NCBI GenBank assembly: GCA_002729725.1
Contig: PBYS01000081.1
Location: 1 to 43,218, forward strand
DNA from: Puniceicoccaceae bacterium
GTDB taxonomy: Bacteria; Verrucomicrobiota; Verrucomicrobiia; Opitutales; Coraliomargaritaceae
Reading direction: 5' to 3'
DNA length: 43,218 nt
The notes beneath the pieces were generated by a model. The model did not search any database and was not told the DNA's origin. It saw only the letters and a program-made list of their open reading frames with translations. Every line of letters starts with the position of its first letter. Position 1 is the first letter of the stretch. Both the position numbers and the translations under genes were made by a program. This document shows, one piece after another, positions 27,987-37,590 of the stretch.

Positions 27987-29027
27987 ATGAAAAAATCACA
28001 CGCTGCAATTTCACTCTTGGCCATCACCGTATCTGCGACGTCGAGCGCTGCTGTCTTTGAAGGGCTCTCGACCCAATTCAACGCCATGATTTTCGGGAAT
28101 TTCTACGGCATGGGAGGCGACACTGAAGGCCGGCATTTCACATCTGGAAACGTTACCGTGAACGACGGCAGTAACTTATACACGGTGGCCGATGCCGTCG
28201 TGGCGCCCGACTTGCCCTATTCTCCTGGCAGGCACGACTTGATCATTGGCGGCAATTTCACCGGCAAGGCCTATGTCTTGACAGAAAGCGCCTACGTTGG
28301 GGGCAGTTTAGTCAACGGCGTTTCCACCGCGGAAATTCAAGTGTACAACGGCGCCCCTTTATCAGGCTCTTATTACTCAAGTGGCACAGGCACTGTAACT
28401 ACCAATGCAGGCCCCTTCGATATAGATTTAGCCACTGGACAAGCAGTCGCCAGCGGCAGCGGAGCCTCCTTTGATGCAATACTCACAGGCCTACGCGCAG
28501 ACTCGCTGGCATTTTCACAGTTGGCAGATACCCCAGGCACTGTCGCGACGAACGATGGCTACGGAACGGTCGGCATCACTTTTACCGGCGACCACGACAT
28601 CTATGTTTACACCGTAAGCGAAGCCGATTGGGATGGACAAAAATATCGGACGATTACAGCGCCCGAGGACGCAACCGTCATCATCAACGTTGAAGGTAGT
28701 GAGATTGACTTGTCCGGCACAATGAATGTCACTGGAACCGAACTGACCAACGTCATCATTAATTACCAAGAAGCGACTTCGATCGCGATGACCAGTATGG
28801 ATCACAATGGGGCAATGCTGGCCGTGAATACCACCTCTTACGAACAAACAGCCGGCGGGCTCAACGGGGCCGCATTCATTGCAGGCGAAGTCGAGAAAAA
28901 CGGAGGCGGAGAGTTTCATAATCACCTATTTACTGGCGACTTATCTGCAGTGCCCGAGCCGAGCTCCTATGCATTGCTAGTCGCAATGACCGCGGGTGCA
29001 TTCGTCGCAGCGAAAAGACGACGCTAG
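27987..29027 (+). CDS. Choice-of-anchor A family protein with PEP-CTERM tail
   Basis: This 346-residue exported protein has a signal peptide (about residues 1-21), then the choice-of-anchor A domain, recognisable from the early FNAMIFGNFYGMGGDTEGRHF segment and later strand repeats such as ATVIINVEGSEIDLSGTMNV. The C-terminus is VPEPSSYALL, a hydrophobic helix and KRRR, a PEP-CTERM sorting signal. Proteins of this family share the body but use different anchors (LPXTG, PEP-CTERM and others), so a surface role is likely. The exosortase gene lies 1.6 kb away on the other strand. Upstream bases show a weak 7-bp periodicity and no sigma-54 motif. Confidence 0.9.
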   Translation: MKKSHAAISLLAITVSATSSAAVFEGLSTQFNAMIFGNFYGMGGDTEGRHFTSGNVTVNDGSNLYTVADAVVAPDLPYSPGRHDLIIGGNFTGKAYVLTESAYVGGSLVNGVSTAEIQVYNGAPLSGSYYSSGTGTVTTNAGPFDIDLATGQAVASGSGASFDAILTGLRADSLAFSQLADTPGTVATNDGYGTVGITFTGDHDIYVYTVSEADWDGQKYRTITAPEDATVIINVEGSEIDLSGTMNVTGTELTNVIINYQEATSIAMTSMDHNGAMLAVNTTSYEQTAGGLNGAAFIAGEVEKNGGGEFHNHLFTGDLSAVPEPSSYALLVAMTAGAFVAAKRRR

Positions 29028-29074
29028 AGCCCATGGCAGAAGCACTGAAAAGCGCTACGCTCGCGCGGCCGAGG

Positions 29075-29129
29075 CACAACGCAGACACAACGCAGGCACA
29101 ACGCAGACACAACGCAGACACAATTCAGC
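29075..29129 (+). repeat. Five tandem 11-bp repeats
   Basis: Four copies of CACAACGCAGR and one decayed copy run head to tail, 47 bp after the choice-of-anchor A stop and 30 bp before the end of glgA. The spacing of 11 bp is about one helical turn. No gene reads through it in a convincing way. Confidence 0.75.
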
Positions 29130-29158
29130 AGCTGACTTCATTTTCACAAACGGGTCCG

Positions 29159-30637
29159 CTACACAAAGGCGGCTTGCCGCGCGCTGACTGCCCAGTCGTA
29201 GATCGACTCGTATTTAGCAGCCGAAGCCTCCCAACTGTAGTCGCCAGCCATGCCGTTTTGCTGCAACTGTCGAAATGCATCGCGGCGATCATAATAAGTG
29301 GCGCAGGCCCAGCCGATCGCATAATACAGCGCATCGGCAGTCGCCTGATTAAACACAAATCCGGTGCCAGTGCCCTGCGCTTCGTCGAATGGCTCCACCG
29401 TATCAATCAGCCCACCCGTGGCACGAACCACTGGCACAGTGCCATAACGCATCGCGTATAACTGCCCCAAACCGCAGGGCTCGAAGCGACTCGGCATAAC
29501 AAAGCAATCTGCACCTGCAATCGTCAGATGTGCGAGCTGGTTATTGAAGCCGATATAGCTTCCGAAGCGGCCGGGGTGACGCTGCGTCAGCTGATCGAAA
29601 CCGTGTTCCAAGTCCCGCTCCCCAGTGCCGAGCACTGCAATCTGAATCTGCATGTCGGCCATTAAGCGATCACAACACGCCGCCAAGAGATCGAGCCCCT
29701 TTTGGTTCACGAGCCGAGAGACCACTGTAAACAGCGGCTTATCTGGATTCACTTCGAGGCCATAGGCCGCTTGTAAAGCAGCTTTGACGACTGATTTGCC
29801 TGCCATATCGCCAGCCGAAAAATGCGCTGGAAGCTGAGGATCCGTCGTGGGATTCCACTCATCTAAGTCAACGCCATTGAGCACACCAATCAGGTCGGAA
29901 GATCGAAAGCGCAGTAAAGCATTCAACCCGCAACCGCCATCGGGCGTCTGCACCTCACGCGCGTAGGTCGGGCTGACAGTGGTAATTTTAGTTGCGTGGT
30001 AGAGGCCGCCTTTGAGCATATTGAGCTCCCCCATCGATTCCAGACCATCGCTGCGAAAGACCGAGTTCGGCAAGCCAGAGAACTGGAGCAAGCTGCGATG
30101 AAACCAGCCATGATGTTGTAAATTATGAATGGTAAAGACCGAGGCCGCACGCCCCATAGGACGCTCTGCTTCGGTGGTATTCATATAGACGGGCGTTAAA
30201 GCACAAGGCCAATCATGGCAATGCACCACGTCGGGAATCCAATCCATTTGCTCACAAAAATCTATCGCCGCACGACTCAGAAAAGCGAAGCGTTGCCCGT
30301 TGTCATCCTCATTACCCGAGGGGCCGACGTAGACTGCAGGCCCACCGAAATACTGATTATGCTCAATAAAGTAACAAGGCAGTTCTGAACCCGGCAAAGT
30401 ATGCTGCCAAATACGCCCATAAGCTTCGTGCCCACCGAGTCGCACGATGAGCGGGCGCTCCAAGGCTTGCGCACCATCAAAATGCTCCATTTCCGCATAG
30501 CGCGGCATCAAGATTCGCACATCATGCCCACGTGCAGCCAACGACTTCGAGAGCGCAGCTACCACATCGGCCAAGCCGCCCACTTTCTTAAAAGGCGCCA
30601 CCTCGGGAGCCAACATCAGGATACGCTGCCTTTCCAT
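29159..30637 (-). CDS. glgA: Glycogen synthase (ADP-glucose type)
   Basis: GlgA adds glucose from ADP-glucose to alpha-1,4-glucan. The 492 residues belong to the GT5 family: N-terminal MLAPEVAPFKKVGGLADVV with the K-x-G-G-L motif that binds ADP-glucose, FTIHNLQHHGWF near residue 175, and the C-terminal half with SRLVNQKGLDLL, then PSRFEPCGLGQLYAMRYGTVPVVRATGGL, which includes the catalytic Glu region. It follows the exosortase gene by 5 bp on the same strand, so the two are probably one transcript. Confidence 0.95.
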   Translation of the reverse strand: MERQRILMLAPEVAPFKKVGGLADVVAALSKSLAARGHDVRILMPRYAEMEHFDGAQALERPLIVRLGGHEAYGRIWQHTLPGSELPCYFIEHNQYFGGPAVYVGPSGNEDDNGQRFAFLSRAAIDFCEQMDWIPDVVHCHDWPCALTPVYMNTTEAERPMGRAASVFTIHNLQHHGWFHRSLLQFSGLPNSVFRSDGLESMGELNMLKGGLYHATKITTVSPTYAREVQTPDGGCGLNALLRFRSSDLIGVLNGVDLDEWNPTTDPQLPAHFSAGDMAGKSVVKAALQAAYGLEVNPDKPLFTVVSRLVNQKGLDLLAACCDRLMADMQIQIAVLGTGERDLEHGFDQLTQRHPGRFGSYIGFNNQLAHLTIAGADCFVMPSRFEPCGLGQLYAMRYGTVPVVRATGGLIDTVEPFDEAQGTGTGFVFNQATADALYYAIGWACATYYDRRDAFRQLQQNGMAGDYSWEASAAKYESIYDWAVSARQAAFV

Positions 30638-30642
30638 ATCTA

Positions 30643-31701
30643 CTAGCTCTTGGCTTCCGTATTCTCAGGTAAATCCCAATCTTCGTGCTCGTCCTCGAAA
30701 TCCTGCAATTTGAAATTAAAGATCGGCAGCAAACAGATCAAGCCGACGCAGGTGAAGCCAAGAATCGCGAAACCAGTCACGTCGTGCACAGAGCCAATAT
30801 CACCGATCAAAGGCAAGACCCAGTGCTCCTCGATCGCCTGCGAGCCATTATAGTAGGCCCACAAAGTTAAAAAGATGCTGCGGATCAGATTAGTCAGCAC
30901 CGCAAAGATCATAGCGGCACAGACCAACAAAAACTTTTTCCAGAAACGATCCAAGAAGACAGCCGCCAGAAAAGAACCAGCAAATAAACAAGCCGTTAAA
31001 GAACGGATGCCAGAGCAGGCCTCCTCGACCCCCACTTGCCCCTCGGGAAGAATGAGCACATTACCTTCACGCTCCAATTCGAAACCGAGGAAATCAAAAG
31101 AATGAAAGACAATGATAGTGACCTTGGTCAGCAAAAAGACGCGAATCTTAGTTTCTAAGACAGAGACCAGTGGCGCCGAAATCATCCAAATCAAAGCTGG
31201 AAAGATAAACAGTGCCGCTAGCGCCAGGCGCTGCTTCAGAGGCATCAGCTTCCCATCCACCCGTTGCTTGGTAAAAATAAAGACGCCACTCAAAGTCAGC
31301 CCCCCGAGGCTGGCTGCAATCGCCAACGATGCCGGATTCTGCGGTCCGGTGGCCGCACGTAGGAGCGCCCCAATCCCAAAGAGCAGCAAAGAGGCGCAAA
31401 AGGCCGCAATCGCAACCCACTCAAACAGAGAGCTAAGCCCACCACTTTTAGCAGGAGCTGGGGCAGGCTCCCCTGGCGCATGCCCCGAAAAGAGATAGCT
31501 GCGCAGCACTGGCCAGCGATCATAGAGCACATAAGCCGAAAAAAGTGGCACCAGATAGCCAAAACTATAATCCTCGCGATTGGCCCACCAGAACAGTTGA
31601 TCCCAAATCGTATACAAGGCAAAGCCAGCGATGAGGCAGGCCACTGCTATTTGCTCCGGCAAGAGATTTTTAAAGGTTTGGTTTTCGGTTTTCGTCGTCA
31701 C
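30643..31701 (-). CDS. Exosortase/archaeosortase family protein
   Basis: Exosortases are multi-pass inner-membrane transpeptidase-like enzymes that process PEP-CTERM proteins. This 352-residue protein has about eight hydrophobic segments and the three expected active residues: C229 in VEEACSGIRSL, R274 in NLIRSIFLTLWAY and H306 in GSVHDVTGF. The start is GTG. Two PEP-CTERM proteins in the window (22680 and 27987) are likely substrates. No EPS biosynthesis cluster surrounds it; glgA follows directly instead. The exosortase subtype cannot be fixed by eye. Confidence 0.92.
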   Translation of the reverse strand: MTTKTENQTFKNLLPEQIAVACLIAGFALYTIWDQLFWWANREDYSFGYLVPLFSAYVLYDRWPVLRSYLFSGHAPGEPAPAPAKSGGLSSLFEWVAIAAFCASLLLFGIGALLRAATGPQNPASLAIAASLGGLTLSGVFIFTKQRVDGKLMPLKQRLALAALFIFPALIWMISAPLVSVLETKIRVFLLTKVTIIVFHSFDFLGFELEREGNVLILPEGQVGVEEACSGIRSLTACLFAGSFLAAVFLDRFWKKFLLVCAAMIFAVLTNLIRSIFLTLWAYYNGSQAIEEHWVLPLIGDIGSVHDVTGFAILGFTCVGLICLLPIFNFKLQDFEDEHEDWDLPENTEAKS

Positions 31702-31895
31702 GGGGATCAGGTGCTCACAATCGGAATAGAAGAAGTCAATCTAGGGCGAAGAGTTGTCACGCTTGCAGCCTATAGCAACCCAGAAAAGCGGATTTTCACT
31801 CCAGTGAGCGCGGCAAATGATTGTCACGAAATCGACACCACTTTGGCGTAAAAGTGTGGACAAGCTTGAGTTCTGGCTTCTCGATATTGCGCATT

Positions 31896-32453
31896 ATGAT
31901 GATTCGAGAAGTCCCGCAAAATTTTAAGCTCACCTACTCTCAAGAGGATATTGCCTACAGAGTCTATAAAATGGCGGGACAAATGCGACACTGGGTCAAA
32001 GATGCCCAGGTCAACGATGGGCAGCAAGTGCTCGCGATTTGCATCCTGCGTGGCGGCGTCTTTTTCTTTGCCGATCTACTCAAGCAAATCCCCTACACAG
32101 TCGAACCTTCTTTTTGCCGGGCGATGAGCTACTCCTCAGAGAGTAACACGCAAAGCGAAGAGTTCCGTCTGGTAGTCGAGCCCGCGGAGATGAAAGGACG
32201 CCACGTGCTCCTAGTCGACGACATCTGTGATAGTGGCAAAACACTCAAGCACCTGCACGCCTATGCTCTCGAAAATGGCGCAAAAATGGTCAAAACCGCA
32301 GTGCTCATTCACCGCAATCACGCAGCATCCGTCTACACCCCGGATTACATCGGCTTCGAATACACTGGCACCGAGTGGTTTGCGGGTTACGGCATGGAAG
32401 ACAAAAACCACAATTCAAATTTCCCGGAAGTCTACACCATCCCCTGCCAATAG
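31896..32453 (+). CDS. Purine phosphoribosyltransferase (hypoxanthine type)
   Basis: The protein has a type I phosphoribosyltransferase fold that transfers phosphoribose from PRPP to a purine base. The PRPP-binding motif VLLVDDICDSGKTL is clear (about residues 107-120), and the LRGGVFFFADLL loop near residue 50 and the C-terminal hood region fit hypoxanthine phosphoribosyltransferase. The ATG at 31896 (or the next codon, also ATG) gives 185 residues, the usual size; the open frame extends further upstream without similarity. It is divergent from the exosortase gene. The base preference (hypoxanthine, guanine or both) is inferred. Confidence 0.85.
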   Translation: MMIREVPQNFKLTYSQEDIAYRVYKMAGQMRHWVKDAQVNDGQQVLAICILRGGVFFFADLLKQIPYTVEPSFCRAMSYSSESNTQSEEFRLVVEPAEMKGRHVLLVDDICDSGKTLKHLHAYALENGAKMVKTAVLIHRNHAASVYTPDYIGFEYTGTEWFAGYGMEDKNHNSNFPEVYTIPCQ

Positions 32454-32540
32454 CTGCATGACGAAGGACAATGCACGGCGATATGTCGCGACATCCAGTT
32501 AAAGGTAAAAAAGAGTGACATTAGTGCAATAGCGTTCACT

Positions 32541-32560
32541 ATCCTTAGTCAGATAAGGAT
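32541..32560 (+). promoter_or_regulatory. Hairpin covering the comM ribosome binding site
   Basis: A perfect 7-bp inverted repeat, ATCCTTA and TAAGGAT, with a 6-base loop ends 5 bp before the comM ATG. The right arm contains AAGGAT, a good Shine-Dalgarno sequence, so folding would hide it. It could be a translational switch or a protein operator. Confidence 0.5.
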
Positions 32561-32565
32561 AAGCA

Positions 32566-34113
32566 ATGCTAGGAATCACACAGTCTGCAGCACTCGTCGG
32601 CGTCGACGCGCACCTCGTACAGGTTGAGGTCAATACAGGCGAGGCAGGCGATCCTCGCTTCATCTTAGTCGGCCTCCCTGACACCGCCGTAAAAGAATCG
32701 CAAGATCGCGTCCTTTCCGCAATGGCCAACAGTGGCTTTCGCACACCCGCGACACGCACCACCATTAACCTCGCCCCTGGCGGCCTACGCAAGGAAGGGC
32801 CCGCCTACGACCTTCCCATCGCCCTCGCCATCCTCGTTTCCATGAAAAAGTGCGAAGATGCCGAACTGGACAACTTTCTGATCGCGGGCGAGCTCAGCCT
32901 ATCGGGCAAGACGCGCCCCGTTAAAGGCACGCTCGCGATGGCCATGCTGGCCAAACGCCTCGGCAAACGTGGGCTGATCGTGCCCGCCGAATCCGCGGAC
33001 GAAGCCGCGCTCGTGGACGGCGTCGCGATCTACCCCGTCGAAAGCCTCGACGAAGCGGTGCGCTTTCTCAATCACGAGCATATCATCAAGCCCCTCCCCA
33101 CCAACCAGAGCAGCTTCTTTCAAACACCCCCCGAGAGCCAGCGTATCGACTTTGCAGAAGTCAAAGGCCAGCAAGCCGTGCGGCGCGCCGTCGAGATTGC
33201 CGTCAGTGGTGGACATAATCTGCTGATGATTGGCAGTCCGGGTTCCGGCAAGAGTATGATTGCCAAACGGATACCGACCATCATGCCACAGCCGCAGATC
33301 GACGAGTTCCTCGAGATCCTCAGCATCCAGTCCGCCGCAGGCACCACACTTTCCAGCGACAACCGCTACTTCCAACGCCCCTTCCGCTCGCCCCATCACA
33401 CTATCAGTGATGTCGGCCTACTTGGCGGTGGCTCCATTCCCGGCCCTGGCGAAATCTCGCTGGCACACAATGGCGTGCTCTTCCTTGACGAATTGCCCGA
33501 ATTTAAACGCTCCGCCTTAGAAGTGCTGCGGCAACCACTGGAAGACGGAAAAGTCACCATTTCACGTAGCGCAGGCAAAATCACCCTCCCGTGCTCCGTC
33601 ATGTTAGTGGCCGCAATGAACCCATGCCCCTGCGGCTACACCGGCGACAGCTCCCGCGAGTGTCGCTGCAGTGTGCCACAAATTCAACGCTACCGCTCCA
33701 AGATCAGCGGCCCACTGCTCGACCGCATCGATCTACACATCGAGGCTCCCTCGCTGCGAATCGAGGAACTACGCAACAGCGAGCCCGGCGAAAGCTCTGC
33801 CGTGATGCGCGCTCGTTGCGAAGCCGCCCGCAGCGTACAGAATGAACGCTTTCAAGCCACCGAGCTCGCCTCCGACCGCTGCAATGCGCGTATGTCGCAC
33901 TCACAAATCCGGCAACATTGCGCCATTAACAAAGAGCAAGGCGACCTACTGCAACAAGCTATGGAGCAACTTTCGCTCTCAGCGCGCGCCTACGATCGTA
34001 TTCTAAAAGTCGCCCGAACAATTGCCGACCTAGCAGGGGCCGAACACATCCAGACTGCCCACTTACTCGAAGCCATTCAGTACCGCAGCCTCGATCGTAA
34101 TCTATTTTATTGA
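32566..34113 (+). CDS. comM: YifB/ComM family magnesium chelatase-like AAA+ ATPase
   Basis: ComM is a hexameric helicase that extends branch migration during natural transformation. The 515 residues show the N-terminal Lon-like subdomain ([36 protein letters not shown]), the Walker A motif GSPGSGKS near residue 223, the HHTISD segment, Walker [10 protein letters not shown], the MNPCPCGY cysteine segment and the C-terminal Mg-chelatase-like lid. The start has an AAGGAT ribosome binding site within a hairpin. Neighbours do not include other competence genes. Confidence 0.93.
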   Translation: MLGITQSAALVGVDAHLVQVEVNTGEAGDPRFILVGLPDTAVKESQDRVLSAMANSGFRTPATRTTINLAPGGLRKEGPAYDLPIALAILVSMKKCEDAELDNFLIAGELSLSGKTRPVKGTLAMAMLAKRLGKRGLIVPAESADEAALVDGVAIYPVESLDEAVRFLNHEHIIKPLPTNQSSFFQTPPESQRIDFAEVKGQQAVRRAVEIAVSGGHNLLMIGSPGSGKSMIAKRIPTIMPQPQIDEFLEILSIQSAAGTTLSSDNRYFQRPFRSPHHTISDVGLLGGGSIPGPGEISLAHNGVLFLDELPEFKRSALEVLRQPLEDGKVTISRSAGKITLPCSVMLVAAMNPCPCGYTGDSSRECRCSVPQIQRYRSKISGPLLDRIDLHIEAPSLRIEELRNSEPGESSAVMRARCEAARSVQNERFQATELASDRCNARMSHSQIRQHCAINKEQGDLLQQAMEQLSLSARAYDRILKVARTIADLAGAEHIQTAHLLEAIQYRSLDRNLFY

Positions 34114-34179
34114 GCAAAAGTAAAATTACCGCTTGCACTCAACCGAGAGCCTATTCTAAACATACACCTTCAAGCGCAT

Positions 34180-34267
<88 letters not shown>

Positions 34268-34394
34268 TTCGACGCGCTTCGCTTGCTCATGGCAGGCCAA
34301 GGCCCAAAGACATCGTTCAAACAGACACCGATGACTGAACACTTGCCACAAGTCGAATGCCCTGAGCGCGCCGAATGCTGCTGCAATCCCGCGG

Positions 34395-35030
34395 CTAAAA
34401 ACCCTCCACACTGACGGGCGCCTTCTCTTGCAGGTCGCTGGTATTCATCTGCGCCAAGCGAACGTCAGCCTCGGCATCCACAAACATCACGGCGTCAGCA
34501 CCTATTTTCTTGGCGCGCACCTGGCCATCGTCGCGTAGCATATCAAAGCCAAAAGCACTCACTTCCTCGGCTTTTTCCTCCTGGCTGACACGCTTCCAGA
34601 AAGAACCTTCGGCATGCAGCGCCATCAGATGATTAAATTCGTGCTCAGTAATTCCCTGGCTGCGCTTATACACCTCAATCACAGACTTGCCGCCCACATA
34701 AACCACATGCAGGTCCCAACCATTCGACATGCGGCGTTCTTCCAGTTCCGAGGAGGCCGGGCGCCGCCCATCGGAAGTCTTGAAGTAGATTCTAACATCT
34801 GAAGAACCGGACAAATATTCTAGATATTTCACATAGGGCATGCCTCGGCGGCGCGTGGTTTCGATCGCATCGTCACGGTATACAATCCCTCCGGAAGCAA
34901 ACAACCTGCGCTCAATGGAATCACGTCGCTCACCGATGCGAGCATCCGAGGCGTGAGAACACATCGAATTAATCATAAATCCCGCACAAACAGTTGCGAG
35001 TGTTCCTAAGCGAATGGGGTATTTCATCAT
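34395..35030 (-). CDS. Hypothetical exported protein, 211 aa
   Basis: I do not recognise the family. The start at 35030 (or the next codon, also Met) gives a signal peptide ([19 protein letters not shown], then a Ser/Cys/His stretch). The mature part is alpha/beta with many Arg and Glu. It contains an HEFNH sequence (from [15 protein letters not shown]), which fits the HExxH zinc-protease pattern, but a third ligand is not obvious, so protease activity is only a possibility. The gene starts 52 bp from the divergent dGTPase-like gene. Confidence 0.6.
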   Translation of the reverse strand: MMKYPIRLGTLATVCAGFMINSMCSHASDARIGERRDSIERRLFASGGIVYRDDAIETTRRRGMPYVKYLEYLSGSSDVRIYFKTSDGRRPASSELEERRMSNGWDLHVVYVGGKSVIEVYKRSQGITEHEFNHLMALHAEGSFWKRVSQEEKAEEVSAFGFDMLRDDGQVRAKKIGADAVMFVDAEADVRLAQMNTSDLQEKAPVSVEGF

Positions 35031-35082
35031 TGAGCTAAGAGAGCTATGCCCGCTCACTGTAAATGACAAACAAATCCGATGC

Positions 35083-36369
35083 ATGCAGAATAAATTCTAT
35101 TCCTCCTTTGACCTAGAACGCTTCCCTGCGACAGCTTCTCCCGAAGGCGACTATCGCAGCGCCTTTCAAATTGAGCGCGACCGGATCATATTCTCCTACC
35201 CGTTCCGACGGCTACAATCCAAGACGCAGGTCTTTCAATCAGGTGAGTACGACTTTTACCGCACACGGCTCACGCACTCGATCGAGGTGGCCAAGGTGGG
35301 CCGCTCCATCTGCGAATACTTGCTCGCCCGCTCGGGGCTTCTCAACGAGCAGTTCCACATCGACGCGGATCTAACGGAAGCCATTTGCCTCGCGCACGAC
35401 ATGGGGCACCCGCCCTTTGGCCACATCGGTGAGCGCAAACTCAATCAACTCATGAGCGCGCACGGCGGCTTTGAAGGCAACGGCCAGACACTGCGCATTT
35501 TAACCGAACTCATTTACGAACGCCCCGGACGCACAAAGGGCATCGCCCCCACGCGCGCTTTTCTGGATGGCGTCATGAAATATAAAGCCACGCAAAGCGA
35601 CTGGATCCAACAGAGCGGACAAGCCCCCGAGCACCACTTCATCTACGATGAACAAGCCCAGTGGCGTGACGTGGTCTTCGATGGCCAAGCCCTGCCACAA
35701 GAACTCCAAAATATCCAAGCGCTGAACAAATTTAAAAGTATCGAATGCCAAATCATGGATTGGGCCGATGATACCGCTTACTCGCTGCACGACATCGTCG
35801 ATGGCATCCATGCCCGCTACATCAGTGTGAGCAGCTTGACCGAGTGGGCCGCCCGCCAATCACTCGACACGGCTCAAAGCAAACTGGTGGACACGCTATG
35901 CGAAAAGATCAAGACCAACAGCTACGAGCCCTACTTCGGCAGTCGCGTCGGCACATTCGTACATGCCTGCACATTGCGCCCACGCTCTGGTTTTATGAGT
36001 GATCGTAGCCATCGTCACGCCTTCGACTTAGAAATCGACCCGAGCGTAAAGGCCGAAAGTGCACTCTATAAGTCCATCGCACTCGACCTCATATTTAGAT
36101 CCACCCAATTGCAGCAAATCGAGTTCAAAGGCGGCCACATTCTCAACCAATTATTTAGCGCACTCAGCGAGCATTGCGTAGAACCAGAAGGCAAAGGCCT
36201 CAACCTACTGCCCGCCTCGGTTCAGGCACTACTCTCGCACGAAAGCGATATTGCGGGGCGCTACCGCCGCCTCTGCGACTACACTGCCGGCCTCACCGAC
36301 GGCTTGGCGGTGCGCACCTACAAACGCTTATTTGACGCAGACTTCGGCTCCATTGCAGAGATCCAATAA
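35083..36369 (+). CDS. Deoxyguanosinetriphosphate triphosphohydrolase-like HD protein
   Basis: dGTPase-type HD enzymes cut dNTPs to deoxynucleosides and triphosphate. The 428 residues show the substrate/metal segment [28 protein letters not shown] with H65, the HD pair H105-D106 in [16 protein letters not shown], and a later Asp in [18 protein letters not shown], which complete the metal site. The start at 35083 gives the usual N-terminus; the open frame further upstream overlaps the divergent gene and is not convincing. Substrate preference among dNTPs is not known. Confidence 0.9.
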   Translation: MQNKFYSSFDLERFPATASPEGDYRSAFQIERDRIIFSYPFRRLQSKTQVFQSGEYDFYRTRLTHSIEVAKVGRSICEYLLARSGLLNEQFHIDADLTEAICLAHDMGHPPFGHIGERKLNQLMSAHGGFEGNGQTLRILTELIYERPGRTKGIAPTRAFLDGVMKYKATQSDWIQQSGQAPEHHFIYDEQAQWRDVVFDGQALPQELQNIQALNKFKSIECQIMDWADDTAYSLHDIVDGIHARYISVSSLTEWAARQSLDTAQSKLVDTLCEKIKTNSYEPYFGSRVGTFVHACTLRPRSGFMSDRSHRHAFDLEIDPSVKAESALYKSIALDLIFRSTQLQQIEFKGGHILNQLFSALSEHCVEPEGKGLNLLPASVQALLSHESDIAGRYRRLCDYTAGLTDGLAVRTYKRLFDADFGSIAEIQ

Positions 36370-36480
36370 GCCACATCGCATTCACTAATAATCACTCCCA
36401 CCACCTTGCGAACTGGTAAAATAGTTTGCCCCAGAACAGATCACGCCTTATCTAATCGCGCTCAATCCCCACTTACGCCT

Positions 36481-37590
36481 ATGGAATACAAGACCCAAAC
36501 CCTGCAGGAACTTAAAGAAAAGAGCTCACTCGCAAGCTCAAAAAAAGCGCTCGTTGGTATCGACGGCTTTGTCGACGTCATCGTGCATCCCGTAGACCAA
36601 CGCTCTGGTCCTGGCGACCAATTTCAGGCCATCCCCACGATCACCGAATTTGCCAACCGTATCGGCTCCGCCGCGGGCAAAAGTGCCAACATTGAAATGG
36701 CTCCCATCGTCGAAAAACTCGGGGGCAACGGCCCCATCATGGCCAACGCACAATCCGCGCACGGCCTCGATGTCCGCTACTTGGGCGCTCTGGGGCGTGA
36801 CGCCATTCATAGCGTCTTTCATGAGTTCGCCGAAAAGACCAACGCGATCTCGATCGCTGACCCCGGCGTCACTCACGCCGCAGAATTCAACGACGGAAAG
36901 ATCATGTTCGGCACCATGGCTAGCCTGGATGAAATCACCTACCAGCGCCTATGCGAATTGCCAGGCGAAGCGCAACTCATCCAAGTATTCGACGAATCCG
37001 ACCTCATCGCCATGGTCAACTGGACGATGATCCCCTTCCTCACCGATGTCTTTAACAGTTTTCTGGAAAAAGTGCTGCCCGCCTGCTCCAAGGACAAAGC
37101 ACGCACTTTCTTCTTCGACCTCGCCGACCCTGAAAAGCGCTCCGAGGCGGACCTACTGGAAGTGCTGGGCGTATTTTCTAAATTCGAGGCATTTGGCAAA
37201 GTGATCCTCGGCCTCAATCTGCGCGAAGCCGAACAAGTCGACGCACTGCTGGGCTTTTCACCACTGCCCAACAATCCAGAAAACCTGCAAACTGTAGCCG
37301 CACGCATCCGTGAAAAACTCAAGCTCGATACAGTCGTCATCCACCCCGTAGCCGACGCCGCCTGCGCCACTGCAGAAGGCACGGCCTACGCCGCGGGCCC
37401 CTACTGCGATAAGCCCAAGATCACGACAGGCGCTGGCGACCATTTTAATTCCGGCTTCGTCACCGCACGTCTAATCGGGCTCTCTCCCGAAGCAGCCCTC
37501 ACCGTCGCGGTCGCCACCTCTGGCTTCTATGTGCGCACCGCGGTCAGCCCATCGCTCGACGACCTCGTAGAGTTCATCGCAACTTGCTAA
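36481..37590 (+). CDS. PfkB family carbohydrate kinase
   Basis: The 369-residue protein has the ribokinase/PfkB fold. The C-terminal signature is clear: TTGAGDHFNSGFVTA, with the catalytic Asp in GAGD and the anion hole. The N-terminal GIDGFVDVIVHPVDQR is unusual compared with ribokinase and resembles the uncharacterised PfkB branch in Verrucomicrobia. The ATG at 36481 is chosen; the frame upstream to 36406 lacks similarity. tmk begins at the very next base after the stop, so they are co-transcribed. The sugar or nucleoside substrate is unknown. Confidence 0.85.
   Translation: MEYKTQTLQELKEKSSLASSKKALVGIDGFVDVIVHPVDQRSGPGDQFQAIPTITEFANRIGSAAGKSANIEMAPIVEKLGGNGPIMANAQSAHGLDVRYLGALGRDAIHSVFHEFAEKTNAISIADPGVTHAAEFNDGKIMFGTMASLDEITYQRLCELPGEAQLIQVFDESDLIAMVNWTMIPFLTDVFNSFLEKVLPACSKDKARTFFFDLADPEKRSEADLLEVLGVFSKFEAFGKVILGLNLREAEQVDALLGFSPLPNNPENLQTVAARIREKLKLDTVVIHPVADAACATAEGTAYAAGPYCDKPKITTGAGDHFNSGFVTARLIGLSPEAALTVAVATSGFYVRTAVSPSLDDLVEFIATC

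Noticed and set aside
29075..29129. CRISPR array
   Set aside because: The 11-bp units are directly adjacent with no spacers and no cas genes are present.
30401..31851. Several plus-strand frames opposite glgA and the exosortase gene
   Set aside because: They are basic, low in hydrophobic periodicity and entirely contained in two well-supported minus-strand genes.
36406..36480. Longer start for the PfkB gene, and a heptamer array before it
   Set aside because: The extra 25 codons have no family similarity, and the 7-bp periodicity there is weak with no fixed column.
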